Shown here: positions 20,550-31,714 of the stretch, piece after piece
How the letters are laid out: each line of letters begins with the position of its first letter
Numbering within the stretch: position 1 is the first letter of the stretch
Assembly (NCBI RefSeq): GCF_000340215.1
Contig: NW_006921535.1
Location: forward strand, 5,865,414-5,929,413
Direction of reading: 5' to 3'
Source: Pseudocercospora fijiensis CIRAD86
Lineage: Eukaryota; Ascomycota; Dothideomycetes; Mycosphaerellales; Mycosphaerellaceae
DNA: 64,000 nucleotides
Notes under the pieces: generated by a model
Database searches by the model: none
The model's input: only the letters and a program-made list of their open reading frames with translations
What the model was told of the DNA's origin: nothing
Translations under genes and position numbers: made by a program

Positions 20550-23330
20550 ACGATTCCCTTAAGACCGGAAAGCTAGACTTTTATTATAGCGACCGAGACA
20601 AGTTCGATACCTAGGTTAACTAGATAGATATATATTTTATATTTAACTAGGTTTAAGACAACTTAAAGCTAGTCTTCGTAATAACGTTTATACGAGGTAG
20701 GGCTTAGTATTAGGTTAAACTATTTCTTAGGACCTATCTAGATAGTAATAGGACCGACAAGTCGAATAGAATCTTCGTAAGCTACGAATATCTTAAGCGT
20801 ACGATAAAGAAGGTCTTTAGATCTTCTAACGAGGTTGCTACCGCAGTTAGGGTTATCTAATACCTAACCTAGAAGGGGCTATATACCGATTACGCCGCTA
20901 AATTTTAGGAATACGCCTAACTTACAGATTAGGACGACGAAGCTCTTATAATAATATATCGGCGAGGTCTTAAGGACAATATTAAGGACGAGCTTATACG
21001 CGATAGTAGAAAAATAGGTAGTGTAGGAATATTAGTTAAGGTTACGATCGATCTCGACGATAGGCTCTATAAACGAGCTTTAGAACGACGCTACGATTCT
21101 AAGACTTCTAGAAAAGCTAGTTATACTCCTAGATACGATAATAGACGAAACTATAGTACCTACGATAAACTAAAGGGGAACAACTACTATAGCGCGCAAC
21201 TAATAGAGCTAGACGCTACCTAGAAGGGTCGAGCATTTAAAGGAAGAAAGGGTAAGAGTTCGCCTAAGAAAGTAGGAAGATTAACTTGCTATACGTATAG
21301 TAAGAAAGGCTATATAGTACGGAACTGTCGTAGTAAGAACATAGTACGACGCGAATAGTTTAATATAATATAACGAAAGGACTCGGATAGAGGAGGCTAC
21401 TAAATAGTAGTAGGGCTATACTCTATTAATAGTACGCCGAGGACCTACGTAGAGGTCGTAAAGAAAGAGCTACGATAAATCTATATAATAGTACGACGAT
21501 AAGAACCTATATATAGAACCCTTTACTAGAGATTCTATTACGACGACCGATGCTAAATTTATTATTCTACTAAGATAGATATAGGATTTTTCCCTTAGAA
21601 TAGGCGACTCGTATAAGAAGATACGAAATCCTAGGCAGAAGAAGAAACGATTAATAAATCTTACTTAGATACTAACGACGAAGAAAACCGAGATCTAGAA
21701 GCTTTATTCCCTCCTAGGGAGGAGTTAGGAGCTATCCTAGAAGTACCGGAGTCCCCTTAGTAAAAGGAGGAATAGTAAGAAGATTTAGAGAAAAGTCTAG
21801 ATACTAAGGAAGAAACTACGAATAAAGAAAGTAAAGACGAATTCGGGATTAACGACGATACGATCCTTACGTTTATAATAGATATATCTATAGTAGCGCG
21901 AACAATCGCCTTATATCTAGTACGCAAATATAAGGAAATGTTTCTAAAGGTTAATAGACAACGGAGGGTTAATCCTATCTAATTTGATTATTTCTAGATA
22001 AGCTTACGGGCAAATTCTAGATTACCCCTAGATACCTATAGACTATACGTACTATNNNNNNNNNNNNNNNNNNNNNNNNNNNNNNNNNNNNNNNNNNNNN
22101 NNNNNNNNNNNNNNNNNNNNNNNNNNNNNNNNNNNNNNNNNNNNNNNNNNNNNNNCCGATAGGAAGTATAATTACACCCTACGGATACGTCCTATCCGAC
22201 GAGAGGACGATTATTACTTAAGATATACGTTAGGCGGTCTAGCGACTAAATTAGCAATACCGAAAGGCTATAGTAGCGCAAGGACGAGATATATATAACG
22301 TCACCCTCGAAGAAAAGTTATATACCGAAGAAGTACGAATAGTAGGACTACGGATCCGTAGCTAGTTAGAGCGACGTTAGGCTAATAACTAGTCGGAAAA
22401 CGGACTAACTCTCTAGATTAGAGCGTTCTAAGAGAGTTCCTTAATACCGAAAGCGCTTAAGTATTAATAGTAGTCTTCCGTATAAAAGTTATCGTTAGCG
22501 GGTATCCGACGAGTATATTAATAGATTCTAGAGCGAGCGGGAACTTTGTATCCGAATTATTCGTTAAAAGCCGAAGGATCGTAACCTAAAGTAGAAGAGA
22601 AGGAGCGTATAAACTTATAGTAGTAGATAGGTTACCGCTACCTAGTATAGAACGAGAGACGATACCGTTACTACTAGCTATCTAATAGCACTACGAGGAA
22701 ATTGTCTTAGATATTACTAATATAGCTAGTTATAATATTATACTAGGTATACCTTAGTTAAAACTAAGTTAATATAGGAATAGCTAACGCTAATATACGT
22801 TAAGGACGTATAATTATTCCTAGGACTAGCTAACTATAATAGGAAATTCATCGAGGGCTACTCTAAGATAGCGGTACCCCTTACGGAGCTTATAAAGAAA
22901 GACAAGAAATAGAACTAGAGCACGAAGGAAGATAAAGCGTTTAGGTAACTAAAGGAGCAATGCGCTTCTATACTAACGCTACGATTATTCGATAGGAATA
23001 AGGCGGTCTAGATAGAGATAGACGCGTTAGATAGAGCTATAGGAGCATATCTTATATAAGAGTATAACGGGAAACGATACCTAGTAGCCTATTACTCGAG
23101 AAAGATATTACCCGCGGAATAGAACTACGATATCTATAATAAGGAGCTACTTGCAATAGTTGTATTACTATAACACTAGCGAGTATACGCGGAAGGAGCA
23201 CTAAGTCTTACGATTCTTTCTAATTATAAGAATCTAACTTACTTTACTACGACTAAAGTACTAACCCGAAGATAGGCCCGCTAGTCGGAGCTACTAGGAC
23301 AGTATAAGTTCGAAAAGGCTATCGACGAGC
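20550..23330 (+). mobile_element. Ty3/Gypsy retrotransposon copy 2, deleted and mutated
   Basis: The Gag frame runs from about 20,550 (KLDFYY, VFVITFIRGRAQY, GLKDNIKDELIRD) to a CCHC knuckle at about 21,287-21,328, where the second Cys and the His read Tyr. An acidic linker leads into the assembly gap at 22,056. After the gap comes an aspartic-protease region with DSGASGNFV near 22,525. Most of the reverse transcriptase is missing: the frame jumps from the protease to the RT C-terminal [18 protein letters not shown] near 22,830, then the RNase H start (DALDRAIGAYLIQEYNGK) and NYDIYNKELLAIV near 23,130. It ends at the minisatellite at 23,320. Trp/Gln codons are replaced by TAG/TAA throughout. 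Confidence 0.85.
22056..22155. other. assembly gap of 100 N
   Basis: Exactly 100 N, the usual placeholder for a gap of unknown size. It falls inside Gypsy copy 2 between Gag and protease, a likely collapse point for repeats. Confidence 1.
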
Positions 23331-23760
23331 ACTCCTAATTTCTTTACGAGCATTGCTAATTTCTAGACCTCGACGAGCACTCCTAATTTCTAGACCTCGA
23401 CGAGCACTCCTAATTTCTTTACGAATACTACTAATTTCTAGACCTCGACGAGTACTCCTAATTTCTTTCCGAGTACTGCTAATTTCTAGAGCTCGACGAA
23501 TACTCTTAATTTCTCTACGAGCACTCCTAATTTCTTTACGAGTACTACTAATTTCTAGGCTATCGACGAGTAGTCCTAATTTCTCTACGAGCACTCCTAA
23601 TTTCTTTACGAGTACTGCTAATTTCTAGGCTATCGCCGAGCACTCCTAATTTCTTTATAAGCACTACTAATTTCTTTACGAGCACTACTAATTTCTATAC
23701 CTCGACGAGCAGTCCTAATTTCTAGGCTATCGACGAATACTCCTAATTTCTAACCCTATT
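23320..23760. repeat. minisatellite of ACGAGCACTCCTAATTTCT-like units
   Basis: About 20 degenerate tandem units of 21-27 bases. Each has GAG(C/T)A(C/G)T(C/G)CTAATTTCT, joined by TTTAC, AGACCTCGAC or AGGCTATCGAC linkers. Both strands are open over most of it, giving a heptad-like peptide (RSARRGLEI type), which reflects the repeat and not a gene. It begins exactly where the Gypsy copy 2 RNase H frame breaks off. Confidence 0.9.
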
Positions 23761-25069
23761 TCTATTACGCCTTCCCGGGCTCTTTAGCTACGTCTGCGCC
23801 TACTCTAATCTTATCTAGCTTAAGCAATATTGTTATCGCACTATAGCGTATAGGTAACCTAGTACTACTACTACCTAGGTATAAGGACCTCCGCTATTTC
23901 CTTCGTAATTACCTAGTAGAGCCGGCTCTCGCGTACGTAGTCGGTATAGTAGCGATAATTTAGTAACTACGACTACTCGTACTTAGGTTATTATAATCTC
24001 GCGGTAATACCGCTAAGAGCGTCGTACCGGCGAGGATCTATTACCTACGTATACTATCGATTAAATACTCGTAGGTTAATATTAGTAGCAATTACAGGCT
24101 AGATAATTAAGCTAGTAGCCGCCTAAGTATAGTAGAAGGTAAATATAATAATTCGTTCTTATCGTATTATCCTCGGTTAGCGACTCGGAAGTATTCGCGG
24201 GCTAATTACTTAACTAGGAACCTACAACTTAATTCTCCTTCCTCCTTACGATATTAACCTTTTAAATATGTAACTATTAACCCTTTTCCTTAGAAACTCG
24301 TCTCTACGATCTCGCTATAGTCGAACAAAGTAAATAAAAGATAGTACCTCGTTACCCGCGCGACCCTAATAGGGCAGAATTTATATTCCTTTCCTATATA
24401 AATCTTATAGCTACGTCTTCTAGTAAGTATTAAACCTATCTATAGCATTATCTAGCAATAATAATCTAATAAAGTTATAGGGCGTAAGGCTAAGAAGTCT
24501 AAGGAGGAGGATAAGACTCTAAAGCAAGGATACGAGATAAAGAAAACAGAGAAGGTAGGAGAGAAGGCGGTAGTAGAGAAGGCAGGTAAGAAGGAGGAAA
24601 AGGCGGATACAAAGAAGGCGTAAAAGGAGGGAGAAGGGGGGGGGGGGGCGGTAGTAGAGAAGGTAGATAAGGTAGTAGGGAATTTAAAACGATTAACTAT
24701 AAGATACGTATAAGACGATACCTAGTATTATCTTTAACGGGCTAGTATACCTATTCGATATATAAAACGATATTGTTATATCGAATGTCGTCTAAAGAAT
24801 ATTATATAGTAGCGAATGTTACTATTCGTACTTAGGCTTCTTTGTTTGCTTTCTCTCTTATTATCTGTCGCTCTATACTTGAGTTTAGTATACCTAATAT
24901 ATTATATAGCATATCCTACTATTTCGAGGATTTATCTTGCTATAAGAAACCGATGTTTTTTTTAATAGCACTTAGAAAGCTAATAAGCTAAGGCATTACA
25001 AATAGACGAAGAAAAATCTTATATCTTAGATCTGTTTCTTATAAAGTAATTATTAAAAAGCAATATTAG
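23761..25069. other. unassigned mutated sequence with G13 run
   Basis: No family recognised. A plus-strand stretch at about 24,480-24,690 reads as Lys/Glu/Ala-rich low complexity (KKSKEEDKTLKQGYEIKKTE) and includes a 13-G run at 24,636-24,648. The remainder has TpA-rich, stop-filled frames on both strands. Confidence 0.4.
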
Positions 25070-26190
25070 CGCCTATTTTCAGTAATTATTCTTAATCTCG
25101 TATACTCTAGAAATGTAGTAAATAATAAATCGACTATTCTCTAACTTGTCTAATTTAATTATATCTAACTTATCTTCGATATCTAGATCCGTACTAAGGT
25201 GTTTCCTCTTATAGCCTTTTTTTCGCCTTCTCGTTCGTAACCTTAATCGTAAACGAAGATTTTATATATAAATTCCGGAGTTGTAGCGAGCTTCGTATTA
25301 TTAACTAATAACCTTAAACTTTACTAGGTACTTATATTATATAGGTACCGAAGCCTCAATCGAAGCTACTTCTAGATATCGAGCCTAGAACTTATCTAAC
25401 TTAGCGAACCGAATAATATTTAGGCTATCGCTTTCTTCTTCCGCTATTTGTAGAGCTGCCTTTACTATATTCTCTAGCCTAGTTATACGCTCTCGCTCGA
25501 TCGGCCGGGGCTATATTTTATTACTCGAGAGAATAACGCGCTCGATATACTAGAATATTCTCGACTCCTCCTCTACGAACTAGAGAGCCTATACTCTTAC
25601 TAGTGCTTCTCCGACCTTCTACTTGCTATTAAAATAGATATAAATATTAAACTTAATATTATTTAACGGGGCGCGAGATTTTACTATCTAGTCGCGCAAC
25701 TGTTCTATCTTCTTCTATATATATATTAGATTATATTCGGCTCTCTTATCGTTAATATTTACTTCGATTTCGGAGTATATTGTAACGCCGTTAAATACTT
25801 CTACTACGATCGTCTTAACTTCGTCGTAGATCTTTTAGTAGGTAAGCGAGAGGTTAATAAGATTCGATATCTGTTTCTCGACGGTACGAAGGTTTAGTAC
25901 GTAACCTATTAGCTATATATTATCCGGAAATGCGACATCGGCTTAACGCGGAATAAGATAGCGATAGATGCGATTTCTAAGCTCGGGTAATAGACTATCG
26001 AGCGTAGATTTAGCTACGCCCTATAACTATTATATTAATTTAATATGTTTACGATATTTAGCGAGGCGTAGATTGCGTACCGCGACTATCTCTGTAATTA
26101 TACTCTCTCGACTCGCCTTAGCGCCGATTAAATTCTCGAAAGTAGTATTAATATTAATTATAAAGAAGAGAAAAGAAAGGTAGTATAGTA
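25070..26190 (-). pseudogene. RIP-mutated gene with LPELRNRIY motif (F-box-like fungal family)
   Basis: The minus strand reads continuously, with only TAG/TAA at former Gln/Trp positions, from about 26,190 to a TGA near 25,078. Near 25,990 it holds LLPELRNRIYRYL, the opening motif of a large fungal family of F-box-like proteins of unknown role. The rest is charged and helical (ITRLENIVKAALQIAEEESD, RRRKKGYKRKHL). It is not a transposon protein I know. Being mutated implies a duplicate existed. The 5' end is not defined. Confidence 0.6.
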
Positions 26191-26529
26191 ATAAGGTATC
26201 GTCGCGCGAAGTAAAGTTAATATATTCTATTGTTCCTAAAAGTAAGCTTAATAGGACCTACTGTTGCCTATAGGAGCTTAGTTCGACAATAATAACTAAG
26301 ATCGCCTCCTTATATCTAGGACCGGCCTATCGCGTTAGCCGTAGTAGAGTATTAGCCCTATAGTATATTTAATGTAATATAATCTTCTCTAAGCTATAGC
26401 TTATAAAGACTCTCTATAGCTAACCGAGGAGAATATAGAGCCTCCCCGATTCCTTTAATAAAGCCTCCTTATCTTAACTACGCTAACTACTCTACCCTAA
26501 CTCGCTTTATACTCGCTCGATTCCCGATC

Positions 26530-26587
26530 TCTTCTTCTTCTTCTCCTTCTTCTTCTTCTTCTTCTTCTTCTTCTTCTTCTTCTTCTT

Positions 26588-26617
<30 letters not shown>
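26530..26617. repeat. TTC/GAA trinucleotide microsatellite
   Basis: About 29 TTC units with one CTC interruption near the left end. It lies between the LPELRN-type and coiled-coil pseudogenes. On the minus strand it would read as a Lys or Glu run if translated. Confidence 0.95.
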
Positions 26618-26620
<3 letters not shown>

Positions 26621-26639
26621 CTCTACGGGTTCTCTTAAT

Positions 26640-28660
26640 ATTCCGCGGTTCTTACCCTCGTTATTCGTTAGAGCGCAATTATAGTTAGTACTACTTAAGT
26701 ACTTCTACGTACTACGCGATCCTCGTAGCTAATATAATTATCCCTATCCTATACCGCGTTCCTTTATCTATAAGAACTTAATTCTTATCTTTTATATCTA
26801 AGATCGTAGCTTTATAGGTACGTAGAGTATCTATTAGCTTACGTATTATCTTATCCTTTTCTTCTATCTAAATACGTAGTACCGTTACGTACCTCGAATT
26901 TGCTTTCTCTACGCTTTTAGTAGATTTTTCGTACTAACGTAGGGAGTATTCTAATTCTACGACCTATCGACGGGCCTCGACTAGATTTATATTCGAGACT
27001 TCTAGCTTACGTTCGGATCGCTATAGGCCCTTTTTCGTATTATCTAATTCTTCCTATAATACTCGTAAGGCCTCGTCTAAGGACTAACTTTATACCTCTA
27101 ATTCTTCGACTATATCGACTAGTTCTTACTTTTCCGATACCTAGATAGTATACTTATTCTCGTATTCCGATATAATGTCCTAGTAAGCTCGCCGGGCAAT
27201 CTTAGTATCTTCTATATAGTACTCTTCGCGAGCCTAGGCTTTTGCTACTTCCGCTACGCCTTATCTATAGAGTAACCTCTAATTATCGCATTTATCCGAC
27301 TTTGCTATTAATTAACGACGAGATATATCGAGTTGCTCGTCCGTTGCCTTTAGTACTTACTAGGCACCCTAGATTGTCTTCTTTAGGCGTATAATCTCTC
27401 CTATAGCCTCTTACTTACCTTGCTAATTACGCTGTCTTAGCTAGCCGAGCTCTTCTTACGTATTCCGATTACTCTCCTTCGCTATATATATCCTTTCAGA
27501 CTTTCTTTTTCTTGCTCTAGTTAGTATACTGTATTCTTATGCTATAGTTAAAGTGCTACTAACTTTCCCCGCTCGGTATTTAAGTCTCGTTAGATCGTAC
27601 TCTTTTTATTCTCGACCGTATAGAGCTAGTATTCGCTATTCGATTATACTACTTAAGTAGCCTTAGCGTCCGATTTCGCCTATTCCTCCGCTTCTCGAAG
27701 ATACTAGATAGTCTCTTAAAGATTATAGAGCTTTTTCTAGGAGTATAGACTTTAGTGTTTCTATACGGATGTTTCGACCTCCTTTTCCTATTTCGCCTTT
27801 TATACTAAGTCTTTTATATCCTGCCTAAGCTTCTTAATAACTATAGTAGCCTTATTAATCCCAACCTCCAAATTACAAAAGACTAATTTTATAGCTTATA
27901 GGAGGCCTATATAAAGATCTATACCGTCGCTATCCTTATAATATATTGCGCTATCCTCCGTTATAGCTATAATCTTTAACTAGAACTCTCGGAATAGGTT
28001 ATTATTAGATTGCTAGACGATATCGTATACGAGCTTATTTATTTAAGCTAGAAACGTACTAGACGCCCGAGACTCTCTAGTCTTTATATTTATAGTAGTG
28101 TTTATATACTAACTACACTCCTATAAGACCGCCTTATTGTATTTATTTAAATGTTTAATTAACTACTTATATATCGGACTCGCGTCCTCTAGCCCTCGAT
28201 TATATAAACAATCTAAGAAACTCTAAAGAGCTTCGTCTACGCTAGGCTATCTATTTAGCGCTATAGACTCTCGACGTAGCGTAGGCGAAAGTTCTCTATA
28301 CTACTATCCCTATCTAGAGGAAGTACTTATACGCCGCCTACTCGAGTTTGCCTTCGTAACTACCGCTATTGTAAGCTATCTAGTCGGCGTTATAGCGTCG
28401 TAATCTAGTACTAGTATACGCTAATAATACCGCTACGAAGGGGACTCTAAGGTAATATTTTGCTCGTCCGAGTCCGAGTTCTTAACTACCGCGATCGTAG
28501 GCTGTCTAGTTGCTACTGTAGAGTCGTAATATAGCGTTAGCAAACGTTCTCGGTACCGCTGTCCCCTTCTAAAGGAAGGGGACTCTATAGCGATAGATTC
28601 GTTACTCGATAGTGCGTTATTACCTACGCTATAATACTATTAGGGGACTCTTACTCTATT
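26640..28660 (-). pseudogene. RIP-mutated coiled-coil protein gene, unidentified
   Basis: The minus strand has a ~650-codon helical frame with former Trp/Gln codons turned to TAG/TAA and at least one frame change near 27,450. The N-terminal part (28,640-28,280) contains two related segments of about 45 residues sharing LESPS, YYDS/DYDA and R-LTIAVV, an internal duplication. Then comes a helical region (EALQSFLDCLYNRGLED, LIKHLNKYNKAV) and a long coiled coil to about 26,750 (VVELEYSLR, SVEKANSRYVTVLRI, EEKDKIIRKLIDTLRTYKA). No enzymatic motif. It could be a captured host gene or an accessory ORF of an unknown element. Confidence 0.5.
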
Positions 28661-28761
28661 ATACTATATACCGACTTTTCTACTTATAGTTTATCGCTTC
28701 TTCGTAAGGCCTAGTAATGCCGTCCCTTATACACTTATAAATGAAATTAGATAATTAGATA

Positions 28762-29043
28762 TAGTAAAGGACGGAAACTAACACCACTACTACTACTTGT
28801 AGCAATAGTATAGGCTACCGAGGGTAACATAACCTATAGCAATATAGGCAGCTATATTTAGCAAGATAGGATAACGAGACTGTCGCTTAGGCTAATAACT
28901 AGAGCCCTGCAATATAGGCATTGTAGAAGTGTAATATAAACAATGTGCTATACGAGGTTGATGCCCTATCTACAATGTAGAAGGAGGCCTCTTATATAGG
29001 CTTAAAACTGGCCTATAGGTATAGGGCCGGTTACTAGCTAATA
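28762..29043 (-). repeat. LTR copy A (~282 bp)
   Basis: Near-identical to 31,225-31,506 and 43,241-43,522. Read on the minus strand it starts near TATTAGCTAGTAACCGG, carries CCTATATAAGAGGCC as a likely TATA box and ends at CCGTCCTTTA. Differences between copies are mostly C/T or G/A, as expected from RIP. Confidence 0.8.
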
Positions 29044-31227
29044 TCCCTCCCTTTCTTCGTATCTAACTAGATACGCTTTACATTGCGCGCTCAAAACAAA
29101 CATGTATGCGCGCTTAAAACAAACATATATGCATTCTTAGCATTCTTAGCTAAGGCTATTTTTAGAACTCCGCAATAATACCCCCGGGGTAGCATTAATC
29201 CTAGATACTATAATTATGCAAAAACAACTTCCTAAGTAATACTATATAGACCTACTGTTGCTTTAACGCGCCGTAATCCTTACTAGTAATAACCTTATCT
29301 ACTAGTCGGTTCTCGAAATCTCCTCTATATGCGTTAAAGCTGTTAGCACCGAAGTACTATCCCTCGTAGAAAGCTTAATTAACGAGGAGGTTAGCAGCCT
29401 TTTCCTTCGTAGCATTCTCCTACTCGTATAGATATTCCTTAAGTCCCTCGTTATTAAGCTAGAGGATCTGTTTAACTTCGTTCTAAACAACGTAACTTAA
29501 CTAAGGAATCCTACTAACTAGGGCGTCGGAGATGCAACTAAGGCCTTCGACTAAGATAGCGGTAGGGAAGGGGAACGGTACGAAGGTGTTCGAACCTAGA
29601 AGGGCGGTTAGATTGCGGTACGCCTTAGTAACCTCGGCGACGGTTAAGTTATCGTAACCCTTAATCTTAGTGCCGTCGATAACGCGAGAGTAGCCTAGGT
29701 TAATTAATATACGGTTGCTCTTAGTCTTTAGATTACTATATAGTAGGTATAGTATCTAAATAGAGACTTCGCACTCCTTTAGAGGGTTAAGGATCTACTC
29801 CGCCTTACGCCCCTTACTATTAGGCTAACTATCGAATATATAGTCGAGGTCGTCGTCGGTAAGGTGCTTATTAGTAAGCTTACCGATCTTGCTTAGCGGG
29901 ACTAGGCTACGAGCCTTAAGCTTCTTAACCTAGTTCGCAAAGACCTCGGGCTAATATATGCCTTCGATAATAGTAGAGTAACTAGTCTTATCCTTAGATA
30001 TAAGACAGACCTTAATACGTAGGTAACTAGCACCCTCGCTAGCTGCGAGCTTAACTATATCTTATCCGAGACGAGCAGACTCCTTAGAAGGATAGTTATT
30101 ATAAGTACCGCTAACCTTAAAGAACTTAGTAGGCTTAGGGATAGAGATAAGCTCGTATACGTAATTAGGTCGAAGGGCGATAGCTAAGAGCTATAGGGTA
30201 GGGTGCTAGCGGACGATTTAGTTGCTTATACTATAAGTTTGAAGGGTATTACGGCCTTCCTACTTAGACTTAGGCATCGTACGTATATACTAAAGGTACA
30301 TTTCAAACTCCTCCTATATTAGGTCGATAAGGAAAGGAAGATATACTCTACGAGGCTCTTACAACTAGCTAAAGACTTAAGGGAAGATAGTATTACTAGT
30401 CTAGCGAAAGCGGTCGAAGGAAGTGCCTTAGCTAAGGATACTAGTAACGAACTTGCTCTAGCGATCCGTTAGCGTAAGGGCGCGAGTAATAGTACTAGTA
30501 GGGTTAAACGCGTAGAGTCCTAGAGATATCGGGGCGGCAATAGGGCGTCTAGGAAACTAGTCCGCATAGGCCTAATTAGCCTTAAGGGCAGCGAAGGCGT
30601 CTTAATTAGGAACCTCGCGACTAATCTTTAATAGGCGGCCGACGAGGACAATCGCCTTAGTACTAGTATAGAGACTACAGACCTTAGCGGCCTTCTTAAT
30701 ATAGTTAGTACACATAGAGAACGGCTCTTCTCCTAGCTTGCTAAGGTCGTCGAGCTATTAATAGATAGATAGGGCGGTAGGAGCTTCGCCTATATCGGCT
30801 TTAGGAACTATATCGATCTTAGTAATAAGGTGCGTAATAGAGTCGCCCTTATAAGAACTATAGATATTCTTAGTTAATAGGATCGGCGAGAGCCCTCTAT
30901 CTCTACGCTCGCTAAAGGAGCCTTCGGAGGAGATATCTTCTAGTAGTATATCTAGTATATTAACATCCGAGTTACTATAGTTAGTACTATAGTTAGCCCT
31001 AGAAGGGGCGCTATACTTCTTAGTAGCCTTGCGGAGGGCCTAGCGAGTATGTAATGCCTTCTTGCGCGCTACTTCGGCCTTAGCGCGCTCGTCCTCAACT
31101 TCCTAAGGGACCTTACGGTTGCGGGTCGAGCGACGGTCTTAAGCCTACATCTCCGTAGCGAGCGCGAGACTAGCAGCCGTATCGGCCTCTATTTCTAGGC
31201 GAAGAGCCTTACGTTTAAGGACATTAA
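29044..31227 (-). mobile_element. element X partial copy A
   Basis: The C-terminal part of the X frame on the minus strand plus ~205 bases of 3' region. The stop is at 29,252-29,254 (reads GALKQQ then TAG). It lacks the N-terminal ~260 codons because the duplication begins inside X. Confidence 0.8.
29176..29200. repeat. dyad CCCCGGGG motif, copy 2 (after X copy A)
   Basis: CCCCCGGGG flanked by AATAAT and AGCATTA, in the 3' region of X copy A. Confidence 0.85.
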
Positions 31228-31506
31228 TAAAGGACGGAAACTAATACTACTACTACTACTTGTAGCAATAGTATAGGCTACCGAGGGTAATATAACCTAT
31301 AGCAATATAGGTAGCTATGTTTAGCAAGATAGGATAACGAGACTATCGCTTAGGCTAATAACTAGAGCCCTACAATATAGGCATTGTAGAAGTATAACAT
31401 AAACAATGTGCTATACGAGGTTGATGCCCTATCTATAATATAGAAGGAGGCCTCTTATATAGGCTCAAAACTAGCCTATAGGTATAGGGCCGATTACTAG
31501 CTAATA
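31225..31506 (-). repeat. LTR copy B (~282 bp), presumed 3' LTR of the X-bearing element
   Basis: Same LTR as copies A and C. It lies 3' of the complete X frame, with ~205 bases between the X stop and the LTR edge. The inner side carries CTCCCTTTCTTCG on the plus strand, that is a purine-rich tract next to the LTR on the coding strand, as expected of a polypurine primer. Confidence 0.8.
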
Positions 31507-31636
31507 TCCCTCCCTTTCTTCGTATCTAACTAGACACGCTTTACATTGCGCGCTTAAAACAAACATATATACGCGCTCAAAACAAACATATATACATTCT
31601 TAGCGTTCTTAGCTAAGGCTATTTTTAGAACTCCGT

Positions 31637-31661
31637 AATAATATCCCCGGGGTAGCATTAA
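31637..31661. repeat. dyad CCCCGGGG motif, copy 3 (after X)
   Basis: Counterpart of copy 2 in the right tandem unit, one base different in the left arm. Confidence 0.85.
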
Positions 31662-31714
31662 TCCTAGATACTATAATTATATAAAAACAACTTCCTAAGC
31701 AACACTATATAGAC

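Noticed and set aside
23319..23628. 91-codon open frames on both strands
   Set aside because: Product of the minisatellite unit, not a gene.
23320..23760. CRISPR-like array
   Set aside because: Units are contiguous and degenerate without unique spacers, and the host is a fungus.
25968..26183. Plus-strand 71-codon open frame
   Set aside because: Opposite the LPELRN-motif frame, which is longer and carries a known motif.
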